The notes: generated from the letters alone by a model not told the origin. A DNA stretch of 64,000 nucleotides from Novosphingobium piscinae (GCF_014230355.1 NZ_JACLAX010000014.1:20147-84146), one strand, 5' to 3'; positions 1-10,870 are shown, numbered from the stretch's first letter. Made by a program: numbers and translations.

Positions 1-223
1 CCTTGCCCCAGCCTTCCTTGGCCTTGTGCGCGGCGTCGAGCGCCAGTTCGATGTCCTCGGCGGTGCCGCGGGCGACCTGGCAGACCGGCCGGCCGGTGAT
101 CGGAGAGATGTTCTCGAAGTACTGTCCCTTCACCGGAGCGACCCACCGCCCGCCGATGAAGTTGTCGTAGCGCTCGCGGAACAGCGAGGTGGCGGCGAAT
201 TTGTTCATGGCCTGTTGCAGCAT
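1..223 (-). CDS. NAD(P)-dependent aldehyde dehydrogenase, N-terminal part (runs off left edge)
   Basis: About 74 codons are readable, from ATG at 223 with the ribosome site AGGAGAGAG just upstream. The peptide begins MLQQAMNKF and carries the typical opening of the aldehyde dehydrogenase superfamily: [12 protein letters not shown], then [16 protein letters not shown] and a helix [13 protein letters not shown]. This resembles the AldA/ExaC branch, which oxidises acetaldehyde and other aldehydes to acids. The catalytic Cys and Glu lie outside the window. The quinoprotein-associated genes just to the right fit a role behind a PQQ alcohol dehydrogenase, which is inference. A second in-frame ATG at 208 is possible but has no comparable ribosome site. 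Confidence 0.8.
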   Translation of the reverse strand, partial: MLQQAMNKFAATSLFRERYDNFIGGRWVAPVKGQYFENISPITGRPVCQVARGTAEDIELALDAAHKAKEGWGK

Positions 224-366
224 GGGCTCTCTCCTGTGGAACGCCGCCGAAGCATCGTGGCCGGGCGGGCGGAATCGGCTGAGCGGGAGACTGCGCGCGG
301 CTCCGGGCGGCGCCAATTGTACCTTCGGTCGGACCCGGCCGGGCGGCAGCGGCGTGATCCGCCGGC

Positions 367-969
367 TCAAGGCGCGACGGTCACCGGATCGGCCGCGGCC
401 AGGGCGCGGCCGGCGTCGTGCCAGCCGTCGATTCCCTCGGGTTGCCACCAGACGTTGGGCAGGCCGGCCAGCGCCAGCCGCCGCGCCGCATTCCAGCCCA
501 TCCAGCAATCGGCCCGGCAGAACACCACGACCGGCCAGTCTGGATGGCGCTTCCGGGCCGCCGCGACCGCGTCCAGCACCCCGCGCCACAGCACCGGATC
601 GGGCGCCGCGCGGCCCACCTCGGGGAACCACCGGGCGCCCGGGATGGTCTGGTGCGGCGGGACCCCGCGCCAAACGCCCGTGCCGGGGTCGCGCCTGGCC
701 CCCTCGGCGGGGAGCACGTCAAGGAACAGGGCGTCGTGCCCGGGCCGGAGCTGCAGCGCCGCGGCGAGCGTGAGCCGGCGCGCCGGATCGGGCGCGCGGT
801 CGACCGGGGCGCGGTAGCGGGCCTGGCGGAACCCATCGGCGTCGAACAGCGCAGCCGGCGCCGCCGCAGCCGCGTCCTGCCCGCGCGCGGCTCCCGCAGC
901 GCCGGGCAGGGTGCCGAGCAGCGCCGCAGGGGCGCCAAGCGTCAGCGTCAGGGCCTGCCTGCGTCTCAT
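367..969 (-). CDS. PQQ-dependent catabolism-associated CXXCW motif protein (rhodanese-like, exported)
   Basis: A 200-residue protein with a short twin-Arg-like N-terminus (MRRRQALTL) followed by an Ala-rich signal segment, so probably periplasmic. The C-terminal half is rhodanese-like and holds the signature [15 protein letters not shown], with Cys151 and Cys155 followed by Trp. That signature marks the family found beside PQQ dehydrogenases. The SoxYZ-like carrier and metallohydrolase genes are divergent neighbours, the usual company of this family. Start choice: ATG at 969; a TTG at 981 is in frame but would overlap the inverted repeat. The biochemical role of the family is not settled; handling of a thiol or persulfide is a guess from the rhodanese fold. 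Confidence 0.75.
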   Translation of the reverse strand: MRRRQALTLTLGAPAALLGTLPGAAGAARGQDAAAAAPAALFDADGFRQARYRAPVDRAPDPARRLTLAAALQLRPGHDALFLDVLPAEGARRDPGTGVWRGVPPHQTIPGARWFPEVGRAAPDPVLWRGVLDAVAAARKRHPDWPVVVFCRADCWMGWNAARRLALAGLPNVWWQPEGIDGWHDAGRALAAADPVTVAP

Positions 970-973
970 CCCA

Positions 974-1013
974 TGGCACAATAGAGTGCCGCGCGCCGGG
1001 CGCTATTGTGCCA
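974..1013. promoter_or_regulatory. Perfect inverted repeat in the divergent promoter
   Basis: TGGCACAATAG (974-984) is repeated exactly in inverted form as CTATTGTGCCA (1003-1013), with 18 bases between. Each arm ends within about 4-5 bases of the start codon of its gene (969 minus, 1018 plus), and each contains TATTGT, which could serve as a -10 element for a very short or leaderless transcript. It could equally be a regulator operator. Neither gene has a clear Shine-Dalgarno sequence. Confidence 0.6.
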
Positions 1014-1017
1014 AGGT

Positions 1018-1809
1018 ATGGTCCGCTTGCCCCTTCCTGCATTGGCCGCCTTGGCGCTGCTTGGCGCCGCCGCACCCGCGGCGCCCGCGCCGGGCCGGCC
1101 GCCAACGGTGGCGCGCGATCCGCTCGGCTCGCCCCTGTGGGCGCTGCACGCCGCGCGCCTGTTCGCCGGCGCCCCCGTGGTGTTCGATCCGGCCGTGCGC
1201 GTCGCATTGCCGGTCATTGCCGAGAACCAGCACATCTTCCCCGTGGCGGTCGATGCGCGGGCGCTGGGTGGGGTGCGACGGATCGTGATCCTGGCGGATC
1301 TCAACCCGATTCCGGTCGCGGTCGATTTCGCCCCGGGCGGAGCGGCGCCCTGGCTGGCGCTCCGGATCAAGCTGGACCAGCGCACGCCGGTGCGCGCCGC
1401 GGTGCTGGCCGGCGACGGGCGCTGGCACGTCAGCGGGGCCTGGGTCGATGCCGCTGGCGGGGGCTGTTCGGCGCCGCCGGTCAGCCGCGCCCGGGGCGAC
1501 TGGGCCGAGCATCTTGGCGAGCTGCGCGGCGCGGCCTTCGCCACGCCCGAGGGCACGCGGCTGCGCTTCACCGTCCGCCATCCGATGGACACCGGACTGG
1601 TCGAGAACGTGCCCGCCTATCACGTGGAGACCGTCACCGTGGCCATGGCCGGCCATGATCCGGCCCGCCTGACCGTGTGGGGCGCCGTGGCCGAGGATCC
1701 GGCCTTCACCCTGCTGTTCCCCGGCCGGCCGGGTGCTGCCACGCTGCACCTGCGCGACAGCAACGGGCGCGAGTTCAGCGGGCGGGTGCCCGGCCCGGAC
1801 CGGCCATGA
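1018..1809 (+). CDS. Quinoprotein dehydrogenase-associated SoxYZ-like carrier protein
   Basis: A 263-residue exported protein: an N-terminal signal (MVRLPLPALAALALLG, then APA) and two immunoglobulin-like parts resembling SoxY (about residues 30-150) and SoxZ (about 165-263) fused in one chain. The SoxY-like part ends in GGGCSAPP with Cys150, in the place where SoxY carries its substrate on a cysteine arm. Fused SoxYZ-like carriers of this type occur beside PQQ methanol/ethanol dehydrogenases. Start taken at ATG 1018; the in-frame TTG at 1006 lies inside the inverted repeat. The gene overlaps the metallohydrolase gene by four bases (ATGA), so the two are translationally coupled. The real cargo is unknown. 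Confidence 0.78.
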   Translation: MVRLPLPALAALALLGAAAPAAPAPGRPPTVARDPLGSPLWALHAARLFAGAPVVFDPAVRVALPVIAENQHIFPVAVDARALGGVRRIVILADLNPIPVAVDFAPGGAAPWLALRIKLDQRTPVRAAVLAGDGRWHVSGAWVDAAGGGCSAPPVSRARGDWAEHLGELRGAAFATPEGTRLRFTVRHPMDTGLVENVPAYHVETVTVAMAGHDPARLTVWGAVAEDPAFTLLFPGRPGAATLHLRDSNGREFSGRVPGPDRP

Positions 1810-2774
1810 GGCCGCGGCTGGGCGCGGCGACCCGGCGGCAGACGCTGGGCGCGCTGGCCGGGCTGGCCGTCGGCGCCGCCGCCCCGCTGCAGGGTGAGAC
1901 CTTCGCCGGGCGCTATGCGCTGCGCCCCCAGGCGGTCGCGCCCGGGTTGTGGCTGGTGCGCGGAGCGGCGGCGCCGATGGCCTTCGCCAATGGCGGGGCC
2001 ATCGCCAACTGCGCCATCCTCGCCACCATGGCCGGCCCGGTGCTGTTCGACTGCGGGCCCTCGCGCGGCTACGGCGCCGCCTTGCGCGCGCTGGCGCGGC
2101 GGCTGACCGGGCGCGATCCGGCGCTGGTGCTGGTCAGCCACCTCCATCCCGACCATGCGCTGGGCGCGGCGGCCTTCGACCCGGCGCTGGTCGCGGCCCT
2201 GCCCGAGACGATCGCCCAGCTCGAACGCGACGGCCCGGCCATGACCGATGCGATGTTCCGCCTGCTGGCCGACTGGATGCGCGGGACCGAGCTGGCCATC
2301 CCGCTGCGGCGGCTGACGCCGGGCCTGCTCGAGCTGGGCGGCCGTCGGCTGCACCTGGTGGCGCTGGCCGGCCACAGCGGCGGCGACCTGGCCGTGCTCG
2401 ACGAGGCGAGCGGGACGCTGCTGGCCGGCGACCTGGTGTTCCACGACCGCGCGCCGGCGACACCCCACGCCGACCTCGCCCGCTGGCGCGCCGCGCTCGA
2501 CACCCTGGCCGCGCTGCCGCACCGCCTGCTGCTGCCCGGCCACGGCCCGGCTGATCCGGCCGGCCGGGCGATCGCCCAGACCCGCGACTGGCTCGACTGG
2601 CTGTCCGAGGCGCTGGCCGGGGCGGCCGCGCAGGGGCTCGACATGGTCGAGGCCGGCGCCCAGCCGATTCCCGCGCGCTTTGCCGGGCTGGCCGCCGCGC
2701 GCTACGAGCTGCAGCGCAGCGTCGCGCACTTCTATGCCGCGATCGAGGCGGCCCGGCTGCCGCGGATCGACTGA
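1806..2774 (+). CDS. Quinoprotein relay system zinc metallohydrolase (metallo-beta-lactamase fold)
   Basis: 322 residues. A twin-arginine signal (ATRRQTLGALAG) precedes a metallo-beta-lactamase domain. Zinc ligands are visible: SHLHPDHALG with His112, His114, Asp116 and His117, then GHSGGD, a later LLAGDLVFHD, and a final LLPGHG. The order and spacing are those of the glyoxalase II-like superfamily. The start ATG overlaps the stop of the SoxYZ-like gene, and this pairing is characteristic of the quinoprotein relay metallohydrolases, which are thought to act on a thioester-like adduct on the SoxYZ-like carrier; that substrate is unproven. Confidence 0.78.
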   Translation: MRPRLGAATRRQTLGALAGLAVGAAAPLQGETFAGRYALRPQAVAPGLWLVRGAAAPMAFANGGAIANCAILATMAGPVLFDCGPSRGYGAALRALARRLTGRDPALVLVSHLHPDHALGAAAFDPALVAALPETIAQLERDGPAMTDAMFRLLADWMRGTELAIPLRRLTPGLLELGGRRLHLVALAGHSGGDLAVLDEASGTLLAGDLVFHDRAPATPHADLARWRAALDTLAALPHRLLLPGHGPADPAGRAIAQTRDWLDWLSEALAGAAAQGLDMVEAGAQPIPARFAGLAAARYELQRSVAHFYAAIEAARLPRID

Positions 2775-2809
2775 GCGGGCCGCACCGGTTCCCCCCCCGG
2801 CCGGCCCGC
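2775..2809. terminator. Possible bidirectional terminator between convergent genes
   Basis: GCGGGCC (2775-2781) pairs with GGCCCGC (2803-2809) around a C-rich loop, right between the convergent metallohydrolase and GMC dehydrogenase genes. There is no T-run, so intrinsic termination is uncertain. Confidence 0.35.
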
Positions 2810-2818
2810 CCGCCCGGT

Positions 2819-4465
2819 TCAGATCGCGTTGGCCTTGGCGAAGCGGCTGATGTGCTCGGCCGCGCGGAAGGCCAGCGCCTCGATCGTCAGCGTCGGTTGG
2901 CCGCGGCCCGAGGTGACCATGCTCGACCCGTCGCAGAGGAACAGGTTCTTCACGTCATGGGTGCGGTGGTACTTGTCGATCACCGAGGTGGCCGGATCGT
3001 TGCCCATCCGGCAGGTACCGAGCAGGTGGACCCCGCCGCTCGCCTCGCCCACTTCGCCCGGGACGATCTGCTTGGCCCCGGCCGCGTCCATGATCTCGAC
3101 CGCGCGCTCGACCTGCCACTTGGCGTGCTTGATGTCGTCCGGGTGGTCCTTGTAGGTCACCCGCATCGCTGGCACGCCCCAGGCGTCCTTGAGTTCGGGA
3201 TCGATGTCGACCCGGTTGGTCTCCTGGGCCAGCGAGGTGCCGTGGCCCGAGCAGTTCATCCAGTAGGTGTAGGATTCGAGGTATTCCTTGAACCCCGGAC
3301 CCCAGCTCGGCGTGCCCTTGGGCACCGACTGGCCCCAGGTCAGCGGCCCGCCCGACCGCGCGTCGAACCCGCCGCCGCCGTAGAACCCGCGCTTCGGATC
3401 GCTGTCATAGAAGTCGTGCAGGATCCGGGTGACGTTGGCGCCCTTGTACTCGTTCAGCGGGTTCTCGAACCGGGCCATGGCCCCGCCACCCTTGTTGAAC
3501 ATCAGGTAGCGCCCGACCTTGCCGCTCGAGTTGGCAAGCCCCTCGGGCTGCGCGTTGGTGGCCGAGTTGAGCAACAGCTTGGGCGTTTCCGAGCCGTTGG
3601 CGCAGACCACCACGGCCTTGGCGTTCTGGAAGTGCTCGACCTTGTTCTTGTCGAAATAGTGCACCCCGGTGGCGCGGCCGGCCTTGTTCATGCCGATGCG
3701 GAACACGTAGCTGTCCGAGCGCACCTCGCAGCGGCCGGTCGCCTCGGCCTCGGGAATCATCGTCCAGACCGACGAGGACTTGGCCATGACCTCGCAGGCG
3801 AAGCCGCCGCACAGCCCGCACTGCGCGCAGGGCGGGCGTCCCCGGTACATCACCGAGTTGATCGCCATCGGCGAGGGGAAGGGGTGGAGCCCCAGCTTGC
3901 GCGCGCCGCGCTCGAACAGCACGCCCGATGACTTCACCGGCAGCGGCGGCATCGGATAGGGCTTGGAGCGCCACGGATCGAACGGGCTCGCCCCGGCCAG
4001 GCCAGAGACGCCGACCTCCCATTCGACCTTGGTGTAGTAGGGCTCGAGCTCGGCGTAGGTGATCGGCCAGTCGACCAGGCTGGCGCCCTCGATCGGCCCC
4101 CACTTGCTGCCCTCGATGAAGTCGATCTCGTGCAGGCGCCAGAAATTGGCGTTGAAGTGCGCACTGCTGCCGCCGACCACGCGGGCATAGGTCAGCGGGT
4201 TGCGCCCGCTCATCCGCTTGGCGGTCTCGGAGGGATCCTTGCGGAAGGTCTGCGGGCTGACCGCGGGGTTGTTGGTGATCCCCGAGAGGTTGCGGTACTT
4301 AAGCTCGTCGTGCTCGAACTCGTGGGCTCCCATCCGCGGACCCTGTTCCATCACGATCACGCTGTGGCCGGCCTGGGCCAGCTCGCGCGCCATGATCCCG
4401 CCCGAGGCGCCGGATCCGACCACGATGAAGTCGACGGTCTCGCTGGTCTTGTAGGTCTTCGCCAT
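2819..4465 (-). CDS. GMC family FAD-dependent sugar/glycoside dehydrogenase, large subunit
   Basis: A 548-residue flavoprotein. The FAD-binding motif VVGSGASGG is at residues 15-23, the GMC signature around GGSSAHFNANFWR near 110, and the C-terminal GMC oxidoreductase domain contains GGVHLLGTCRMG and DGSSMVTSGRGQPTLTIEAL. A Cys cluster (CAQCGLCGGFAC) may hold an Fe-S centre, as in bacterial FAD glucose dehydrogenases. The usual Asn of the NPTLT motif is Gln here. The gene starts 11 bases after the small subunit stops, and the pairing matches gluconate 2-dehydrogenase or glucoside 3-dehydrogenase complexes. A role in oxidising sugars released by the upstream GH3 is inferred. Start: ATG at 4465 (MAKTYKTSE); the open frame extends further upstream only into the preceding gene. 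Confidence 0.85.
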   Translation of the reverse strand: MAKTYKTSETVDFIVVGSGASGGIMARELAQAGHSVIVMEQGPRMGAHEFEHDELKYRNLSGITNNPAVSPQTFRKDPSETAKRMSGRNPLTYARVVGGSSAHFNANFWRLHEIDFIEGSKWGPIEGASLVDWPITYAELEPYYTKVEWEVGVSGLAGASPFDPWRSKPYPMPPLPVKSSGVLFERGARKLGLHPFPSPMAINSVMYRGRPPCAQCGLCGGFACEVMAKSSSVWTMIPEAEATGRCEVRSDSYVFRIGMNKAGRATGVHYFDKNKVEHFQNAKAVVVCANGSETPKLLLNSATNAQPEGLANSSGKVGRYLMFNKGGGAMARFENPLNEYKGANVTRILHDFYDSDPKRGFYGGGGFDARSGGPLTWGQSVPKGTPSWGPGFKEYLESYTYWMNCSGHGTSLAQETNRVDIDPELKDAWGVPAMRVTYKDHPDDIKHAKWQVERAVEIMDAAGAKQIVPGEVGEASGGVHLLGTCRMGNDPATSVIDKYHRTHDVKNLFLCDGSSMVTSGRGQPTLTIEALAFRAAEHISRFAKANAI

Positions 4466-4476
4466 GGTCGGCTCCC

Positions 4477-5112
4477 TCAGGCGGTGTAGGGCTTGGTGCC
4501 GGGGTAGGGCTGGAAGCCCGGATAATCCTTGTCGTAGTAGCCGAAGGGGGGCTCCCAATAATGGTTGTCCTCCACCCCGATCAGCGTCCAGCCGATGTTG
4601 TCGCGGTTGCCGCCGTACTTGGGCAGGGCGAGCAGGCCGAGCACGGTGAGCCGGCGCACGGCCTGGAAGAACGGGGTCTTCTCGACCTGCCCGAGATAGG
4701 CGGTCTGCTGGTCGGGCGCGGCCTTGGCGAAGGGGGTGCTGACCCCGGCTTGCCGGGCGAAGCCGGCCTGGAACTCGGCCAGGCCCTGACGGAACGCGGT
4801 GAGCTGGTCCTTGAAGAAGCTGCCGAGCGCATTGTCGATGAAGTAGGGCACGCCCGCGGCGCGCGCTCCCGGCTTGGCCCCGCCGGGCACGATCAGATCG
4901 GCGATGGCGTCAACATCGGCCGCTTCCAGCGGGTTCAGCGTGGTGAAGCTGGTCGGCGGCGCGGCGCCGTCGGCCATCGCGTGGCCGGCATGGGCGTGCT
5001 CGGCGGGGGCCGCCGCGGCGATCGAGGGCCAGTTGAGCGCGACCCAGCTGGCACTGGCGAGATTGCCGACTGCCGTCAGAAACTGACGGCGCGAGGGGGA
5101 TGCGTGCTCCAT
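4477..5112 (-). CDS. Gluconate 2-dehydrogenase subunit 3 family protein (small subunit of the GMC dehydrogenase)
   Basis: 211 residues, starting with a Tat-type signal (SRRQFLTAVGNLASASW). The body fits the gluconate 2-dehydrogenase subunit 3 family, with ADVDAIADLIVPGGAKPGARAAGV and a C-terminus rich in aromatic residues. These small proteins escort the cofactor-loaded GMC flavoprotein through the Tat system, since the large subunit has no signal of its own. It is the first gene of a two-gene unit with the GMC subunit. No cytochrome c gene follows, so the electron acceptor must be encoded elsewhere. Confidence 0.82.
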   Translation of the reverse strand: MEHASPSRRQFLTAVGNLASASWVALNWPSIAAAAPAEHAHAGHAMADGAAPPTSFTTLNPLEAADVDAIADLIVPGGAKPGARAAGVPYFIDNALGSFFKDQLTAFRQGLAEFQAGFARQAGVSTPFAKAAPDQQTAYLGQVEKTPFFQAVRRLTVLGLLALPKYGGNRDNIGWTLIGVEDNHYWEPPFGYYDKDYPGFQPYPGTKPYTA

Positions 5113-5267
5113 GGGTCGCTCCGGTCCGGGGACGAGATATCGCCCCCGGACAGAGCATTCTCTTGTTGGGCAACGTATACGAGATAGTGCGCATTGGCGC
5201 GGCGCCCCGCCCGGGCCACCTGCTTGGCGACTCCCGCTGTTTCCGCGCGCCCGGCGCGCCGGGCGAA

Positions 5268-7523
5268 TCAGTCCCGCCAGGTGCGCGCCGGCAGGGTGAT
5301 CGCCACCGGGGGCCCCAGCCGCTCGGCATCCTCGCCCAGCGCGAAGGTGTAGCGCCCGCCCTTGATCGTCCACCCCTGCGGGGTCCAGTCGGCCAGGATG
5401 CGCGGCTCGAGGGTGACGCTGACGGTGCGCGCCTCGCCGGCCTTGAGCTCGACCCGGGCGAAGCCGGCCAGGCGGCGGCGCGCCTCGTCACCGCGGCCGA
5501 CCAGATAGACCTGGGCGACCGTGGCACCGTCGCGCGCGCCGGTGTTGCGCAGGGTCAGGCTGGCGGTGAGCGCCCTGGCGCCGCCACCGGCCAGCCGCAG
5601 CCCGTCGGCGGCGAAGCGGGTGTAGGACAGGCCGTAGCCGAAGGGAAACAGCGCCTTGTGCCCCTGCCGGGCGAACCAGCGGTAGCCGACGTCCGACCCC
5701 TCGATGTCGTAGTTCGCCACGAGGCTGGCGTCAGGCGAGGGGGCATCGCCGCTGAAGCTCGGCTCGAGCGCGAAGTAGCCGTCCAGCACGGGACGCGGGA
5801 GCTGGTCCGCGCTGGCCGGGAAGGTGATCGGCAGCCGGCCGGACGGATTGGCCTCGCCGAACAGGATCCGCGCGATCGCCTCGCCACCGCGGCTGCCGCC
5901 GTACCAGGCCTCGAGCACGGCCGGCACCTGGCCCAGCCAGGGCATGGCCACCGGGTTGCCGGTCTCGAGCACCACGATCGTGCGCGGATTGGCGGCCGCC
6001 ACCGCGGCGATCAGCGCGTCCTGGCCGTTGGGGAGGCTAAAGTCGGCATGGTCCTGGCCCTCGGTCGACCACTTGGTCGCGAAGACGATCGCGAGGTCGG
6101 CCTTGCGCGCCTGGTCGACCGCATCGGCAATGATCGAGCCGTCGCGATAGGTCACCGTCGCGGCCGGGACTCGCGTGCGGATCGCGGCGAGCGGCGCAGT
6201 GCCATGAAACTGCTGGTTGAACAGGGCGGCGAAAGGGCCATCGGTGCCGGAGGGGATCGAGGCCTTGGGGCCGCCCTCCGGATTGGCCTGGCTCGAGCCG
6301 CCGCCCGAGAGCACGCCCGCCCCGGCATAGCCGCCAATCACCGCGATGCGCTTGGCCGTGGCCGCCAGCGGCAGCAGGTCGCCGCTGTTCTTCAGCAGCA
6401 CGATCCCCTGGGTCGCCGCCTCCAGCGCCACCTCGCCATGGGCTGCCCAGTCGATCGGCTGGCCCGGCCGGGCATCGTTGCGATCGAGCCCGGCGGCATA
6501 GATCGCGGTCAGCACGCGCACGTTCATGTCGTCGAGCCGCGCCGCCCAGCGCGGATCGGCCTTGGCGCGCGCGGCCAGCGGCGCGCCGAAGAACACGGCC
6601 GGGTCGAGTTGCTCGCCGGATTGCTGGTCGAGCCCGAGTTCGGCCGCCTCGACCCCGGGCACGGCGCCCCAGTCCGACATGACGAACCCGCGCCAGCCCC
6701 AGTCGCGCTTCAGCACCCGGTTGAGCAGCCAGTCATTGGCGCAGGCCTGGGCGCCGTTGACCCGGTTGTAGGCGCACATCACCGAAAGGGGCTGGCCCAG
6801 TTCGATCCCGATCTGGAAGGCCAGCAGGTCGCTCTCGCGCGCAGCCGGCTCGGCGATCCGGACATCGACGAACTTGCGGCCGGTTTCCTGGCCATTGAGG
6901 GCGAAGTGCTTGATGGTCGAGATGATCCCGTTCGACTGGACGCCGCGGATCGCCGCGCCGACCAGGTGCCCGGCAAGCAGCGGGTCCTCGGCGAGGTATT
7001 CGAAAGTGCGGCCGTTGCGCGGATCGCGGGTGAGGTTGACCCCGCCGGCGAGCAGCACGTTGAAGCCCTTGGCGCGGGCCTCGCGGCCGATCATGGCGCC
7101 GCCGCGCTCGAGCAGCGCCGGGTTCCAGCTCGCCGCCTGGGCCAGCCCCGCGGGCAGGACGGTGGCGCCGTCGCGGCGGATCCCGCCGACCCACGACACG
7201 CCGAGCGAGGCGTCGGTCTCGCGCAGCGAGGGGATGCCGAGGCGCGGCACGCCGGGGATATAGCCGGCACCGGGGATCGCCTCGGCCGGAATCGCCGGGG
7301 CAGTGGGCCCGAACGGGAGCGGCATGATGCCGTGGGTGAGCAGGGTCTTTTCTGCCGGCTGCATCGTGGCGACCACGGCGCGCGCCCGCGTCGCCGCTGC
7401 CGCGATCTCCGCGGCAGTCGGCGCCTGCGCAGGGGCGGGGGCAGGGGCAGGGGCGGAGGGCGCTGCAGCCAGCGGCGTCGCCAGCAGCGCGGCTCCGGTC
7501 AGGATCGAACAGCGCAGGATCAT
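5268..7523 (-). CDS. Glycoside hydrolase family 3 (beta-glucosidase-like), periplasmic
   Basis: 751 residues: a signal peptide (MILRCSILTGAALLATPLAA), a Pro/Ala linker, the GH3 N-domain, the alpha/beta sandwich, and a C-terminal fibronectin III-like domain. The catalytic nucleophile is Asp284 in VMSDWGAV; KHFALNGQE is the substrate-binding stretch before it. Length and layout match BglX-type beta-glucosidases. Start chosen at ATG 7523, which has AAGGAG upstream. It lies 91 bases downstream of the TBDR gene on the same strand with a hairpin between, so TBDR and GH3 probably form one unit that imports and cleaves an oligoglucoside. Substrate not determined. Confidence 0.88.
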   Translation of the reverse strand: MILRCSILTGAALLATPLAAAPSAPAPAPAPAQAPTAAEIAAAATRARAVVATMQPAEKTLLTHGIMPLPFGPTAPAIPAEAIPGAGYIPGVPRLGIPSLRETDASLGVSWVGGIRRDGATVLPAGLAQAASWNPALLERGGAMIGREARAKGFNVLLAGGVNLTRDPRNGRTFEYLAEDPLLAGHLVGAAIRGVQSNGIISTIKHFALNGQETGRKFVDVRIAEPAARESDLLAFQIGIELGQPLSVMCAYNRVNGAQACANDWLLNRVLKRDWGWRGFVMSDWGAVPGVEAAELGLDQQSGEQLDPAVFFGAPLAARAKADPRWAARLDDMNVRVLTAIYAAGLDRNDARPGQPIDWAAHGEVALEAATQGIVLLKNSGDLLPLAATAKRIAVIGGYAGAGVLSGGGSSQANPEGGPKASIPSGTDGPFAALFNQQFHGTAPLAAIRTRVPAATVTYRDGSIIADAVDQARKADLAIVFATKWSTEGQDHADFSLPNGQDALIAAVAAANPRTIVVLETGNPVAMPWLGQVPAVLEAWYGGSRGGEAIARILFGEANPSGRLPITFPASADQLPRPVLDGYFALEPSFSGDAPSPDASLVANYDIEGSDVGYRWFARQGHKALFPFGYGLSYTRFAADGLRLAGGGARALTASLTLRNTGARDGATVAQVYLVGRGDEARRRLAGFARVELKAGEARTVSVTLEPRILADWTPQGWTIKGGRYTFALGEDAERLGPPVAITLPARTWRD

Positions 7524-7559
7524 CGCAGGTACTCCTTGGGGCCGGGCGGCCAAGAAAGG

Positions 7560-7593
7560 ACAGCCGCGGACCTGGAGGCCAGGCCGCGGCTGT
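7560..7593 (-). terminator. Hairpin between TBDR and GH3 genes
   Basis: ACAGCCGCGG (7560-7569) and CCGCGGCTGT (7584-7593) form a perfect 10-bp stem with a 14-base loop. On the minus strand the hairpin is followed by CCTTTCTT rather than a true U-run. It may be a partial terminator or mRNA-stabilising stem that makes GH3 expression differ from that of the receptor. Confidence 0.45.
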
Positions 7594-7614
7594 TTAGTCA
7601 GGGTGGAGGCAGGA

Positions 7615-9828
<2,214 letters not shown>

Positions 9829-9973
9829 TTGTGCCTCTCCTCGTCGTCGGGCCTTGGCCCGTGCATGCACACCGGAGCGACGTTGTCGGAGCGGGAGGGA
9901 GCGAAGTGGCGCAAGGGCTGGACATGCCTGCGCCCGCGATGATGCCCCCCAGTCTCTCCCAACGTCGTTCTAT

Positions 9974-10006
9974 ATACACAACAACGCCCAAACACACTTT
10001 GTGTAT
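9974..10006. promoter_or_regulatory. Inverted repeat upstream of the TBDR (putative GntR-type operator)
   Basis: ATACACAA (9974-9981) and TTGTGTAT (9999-10006) form an 8-bp perfect inverted repeat in the AT-rich promoter region of the receptor. The same 8-mer occurs at 11999-12006 beside the GntR-family regulator, so both places may be bound by that protein. Confidence 0.5.
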
Positions 10007-10108
10007 TTTGGACGAGTCATGGCTAGACCACTCTGAAAACGATGTCAAACCGCATCGCCGGGGCGATGCCCAGGCGATACCAGCGTTCCGACCAGCGTTG
10101 CAGAAGGG

Positions 10109-10870
10109 TCACACCAGCGCGCTGAGCGCCAGGAACAGGAGCGAGGGACAGAGCAGGCAGCCGAGCCCGGTGTGGAAGGTCGCGGTCAGTGCGCCATAGG
10201 GCACCAGCCGCGGATCGGTGGCGGCCAGCCCCCCGGCCACCCCGCTGACCGTCCCGGCGAGCCCGCCGAACACCATAGCGCTGCGCGGGTTGTCCAGGCC
10301 CATCAGCCGGGCGCAGAGCGGGGTGAACACCATGACCAGCACGGCCTTGAGCACGCCGGTGGCGATCGACAGCGCCATCACCGGCGAACTGGCTCCCAGG
10401 GCCGCCCCGGTGACCGGGCCGACGATGTAGGTCACGGCCCCGGCGCCCAGGGTGGCAAGCGACACGGCATCGCGGTAGCCGAAGCTCCAGGCCATCCCGA
10501 CCCCCACGGCGAAGGGAACCACGGTGCCGAGCAGCAGGGCGAAGGCGCCCAGCAGACCAGCCTTGCGCGCCTCGGCGGCATCGACCTCGAAGGCGGTCGA
10601 AACGATCGCGAAATCGCGCAGCATGGCCCCGCCTAGCAGCGCCAGCCCGGCGAAGGCGGGCAGGTCGGCGAGGCCCTTCTTCCCGCCGGTGAGAACGCCG
10701 CCCCACCAGGCCAGGGCCAGCGCGGCGAGGATCGCGATCGCGCTGGCGTGGATCCGCCCGCGCGAAAGCAGTCGCGAGACCACCACGCTGGCTCCCATCA
10801 GCGCCCCCACCAGGGCCAGGGCGATCAGCAGCGACTGGTCGGCGATCAGCTTGCCGGCGATCTCAGTCAT
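10109..10870 (-). CDS. madM: Malonate transporter subunit MadM
   Basis: 253 residues, almost wholly hydrophobic, with roughly eight to nine predicted membrane segments and a charged loop after the first pair. Size, pairing with a short hydrophobic partner, and stretches such as GAGAVTYIVGPVTGAALGA and VFGGLAGTVSGVAGGLAATDPRLVPYGALTATFHTG fit MadM, the larger subunit of the sodium-dependent malonate carrier MadLM. It overlaps madL by 8 bases, implying coupled translation. With MatB and the GntR regulator nearby, uptake of malonate is the likely role. Confidence 0.82.
   Translation of the reverse strand: MTEIAGKLIADQSLLIALALVGALMGASVVVSRLLSRGRIHASAIAILAALALAWWGGVLTGGKKGLADLPAFAGLALLGGAMLRDFAIVSTAFEVDAAEARKAGLLGAFALLLGTVVPFAVGVGMAWSFGYRDAVSLATLGAGAVTYIVGPVTGAALGASSPVMALSIATGVLKAVLVMVFTPLCARLMGLDNPRSAMVFGGLAGTVSGVAGGLAATDPRLVPYGALTATFHTGLGCLLCPSLLFLALSALV

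Noticed and set aside
5169..5176. GGCAACGT upstream of the first small-subunit gene, like half of the operator at 15829
   Set aside because: Only one half is present; the other half (ATACGAG) does not match, so it is not called a LacI site.
7425..7475. Short tandem repeat of GGGGCAG units
   Set aside because: It encodes the Pro/Ala linker after the GH3 signal peptide; a simple codon repeat in a coding region.
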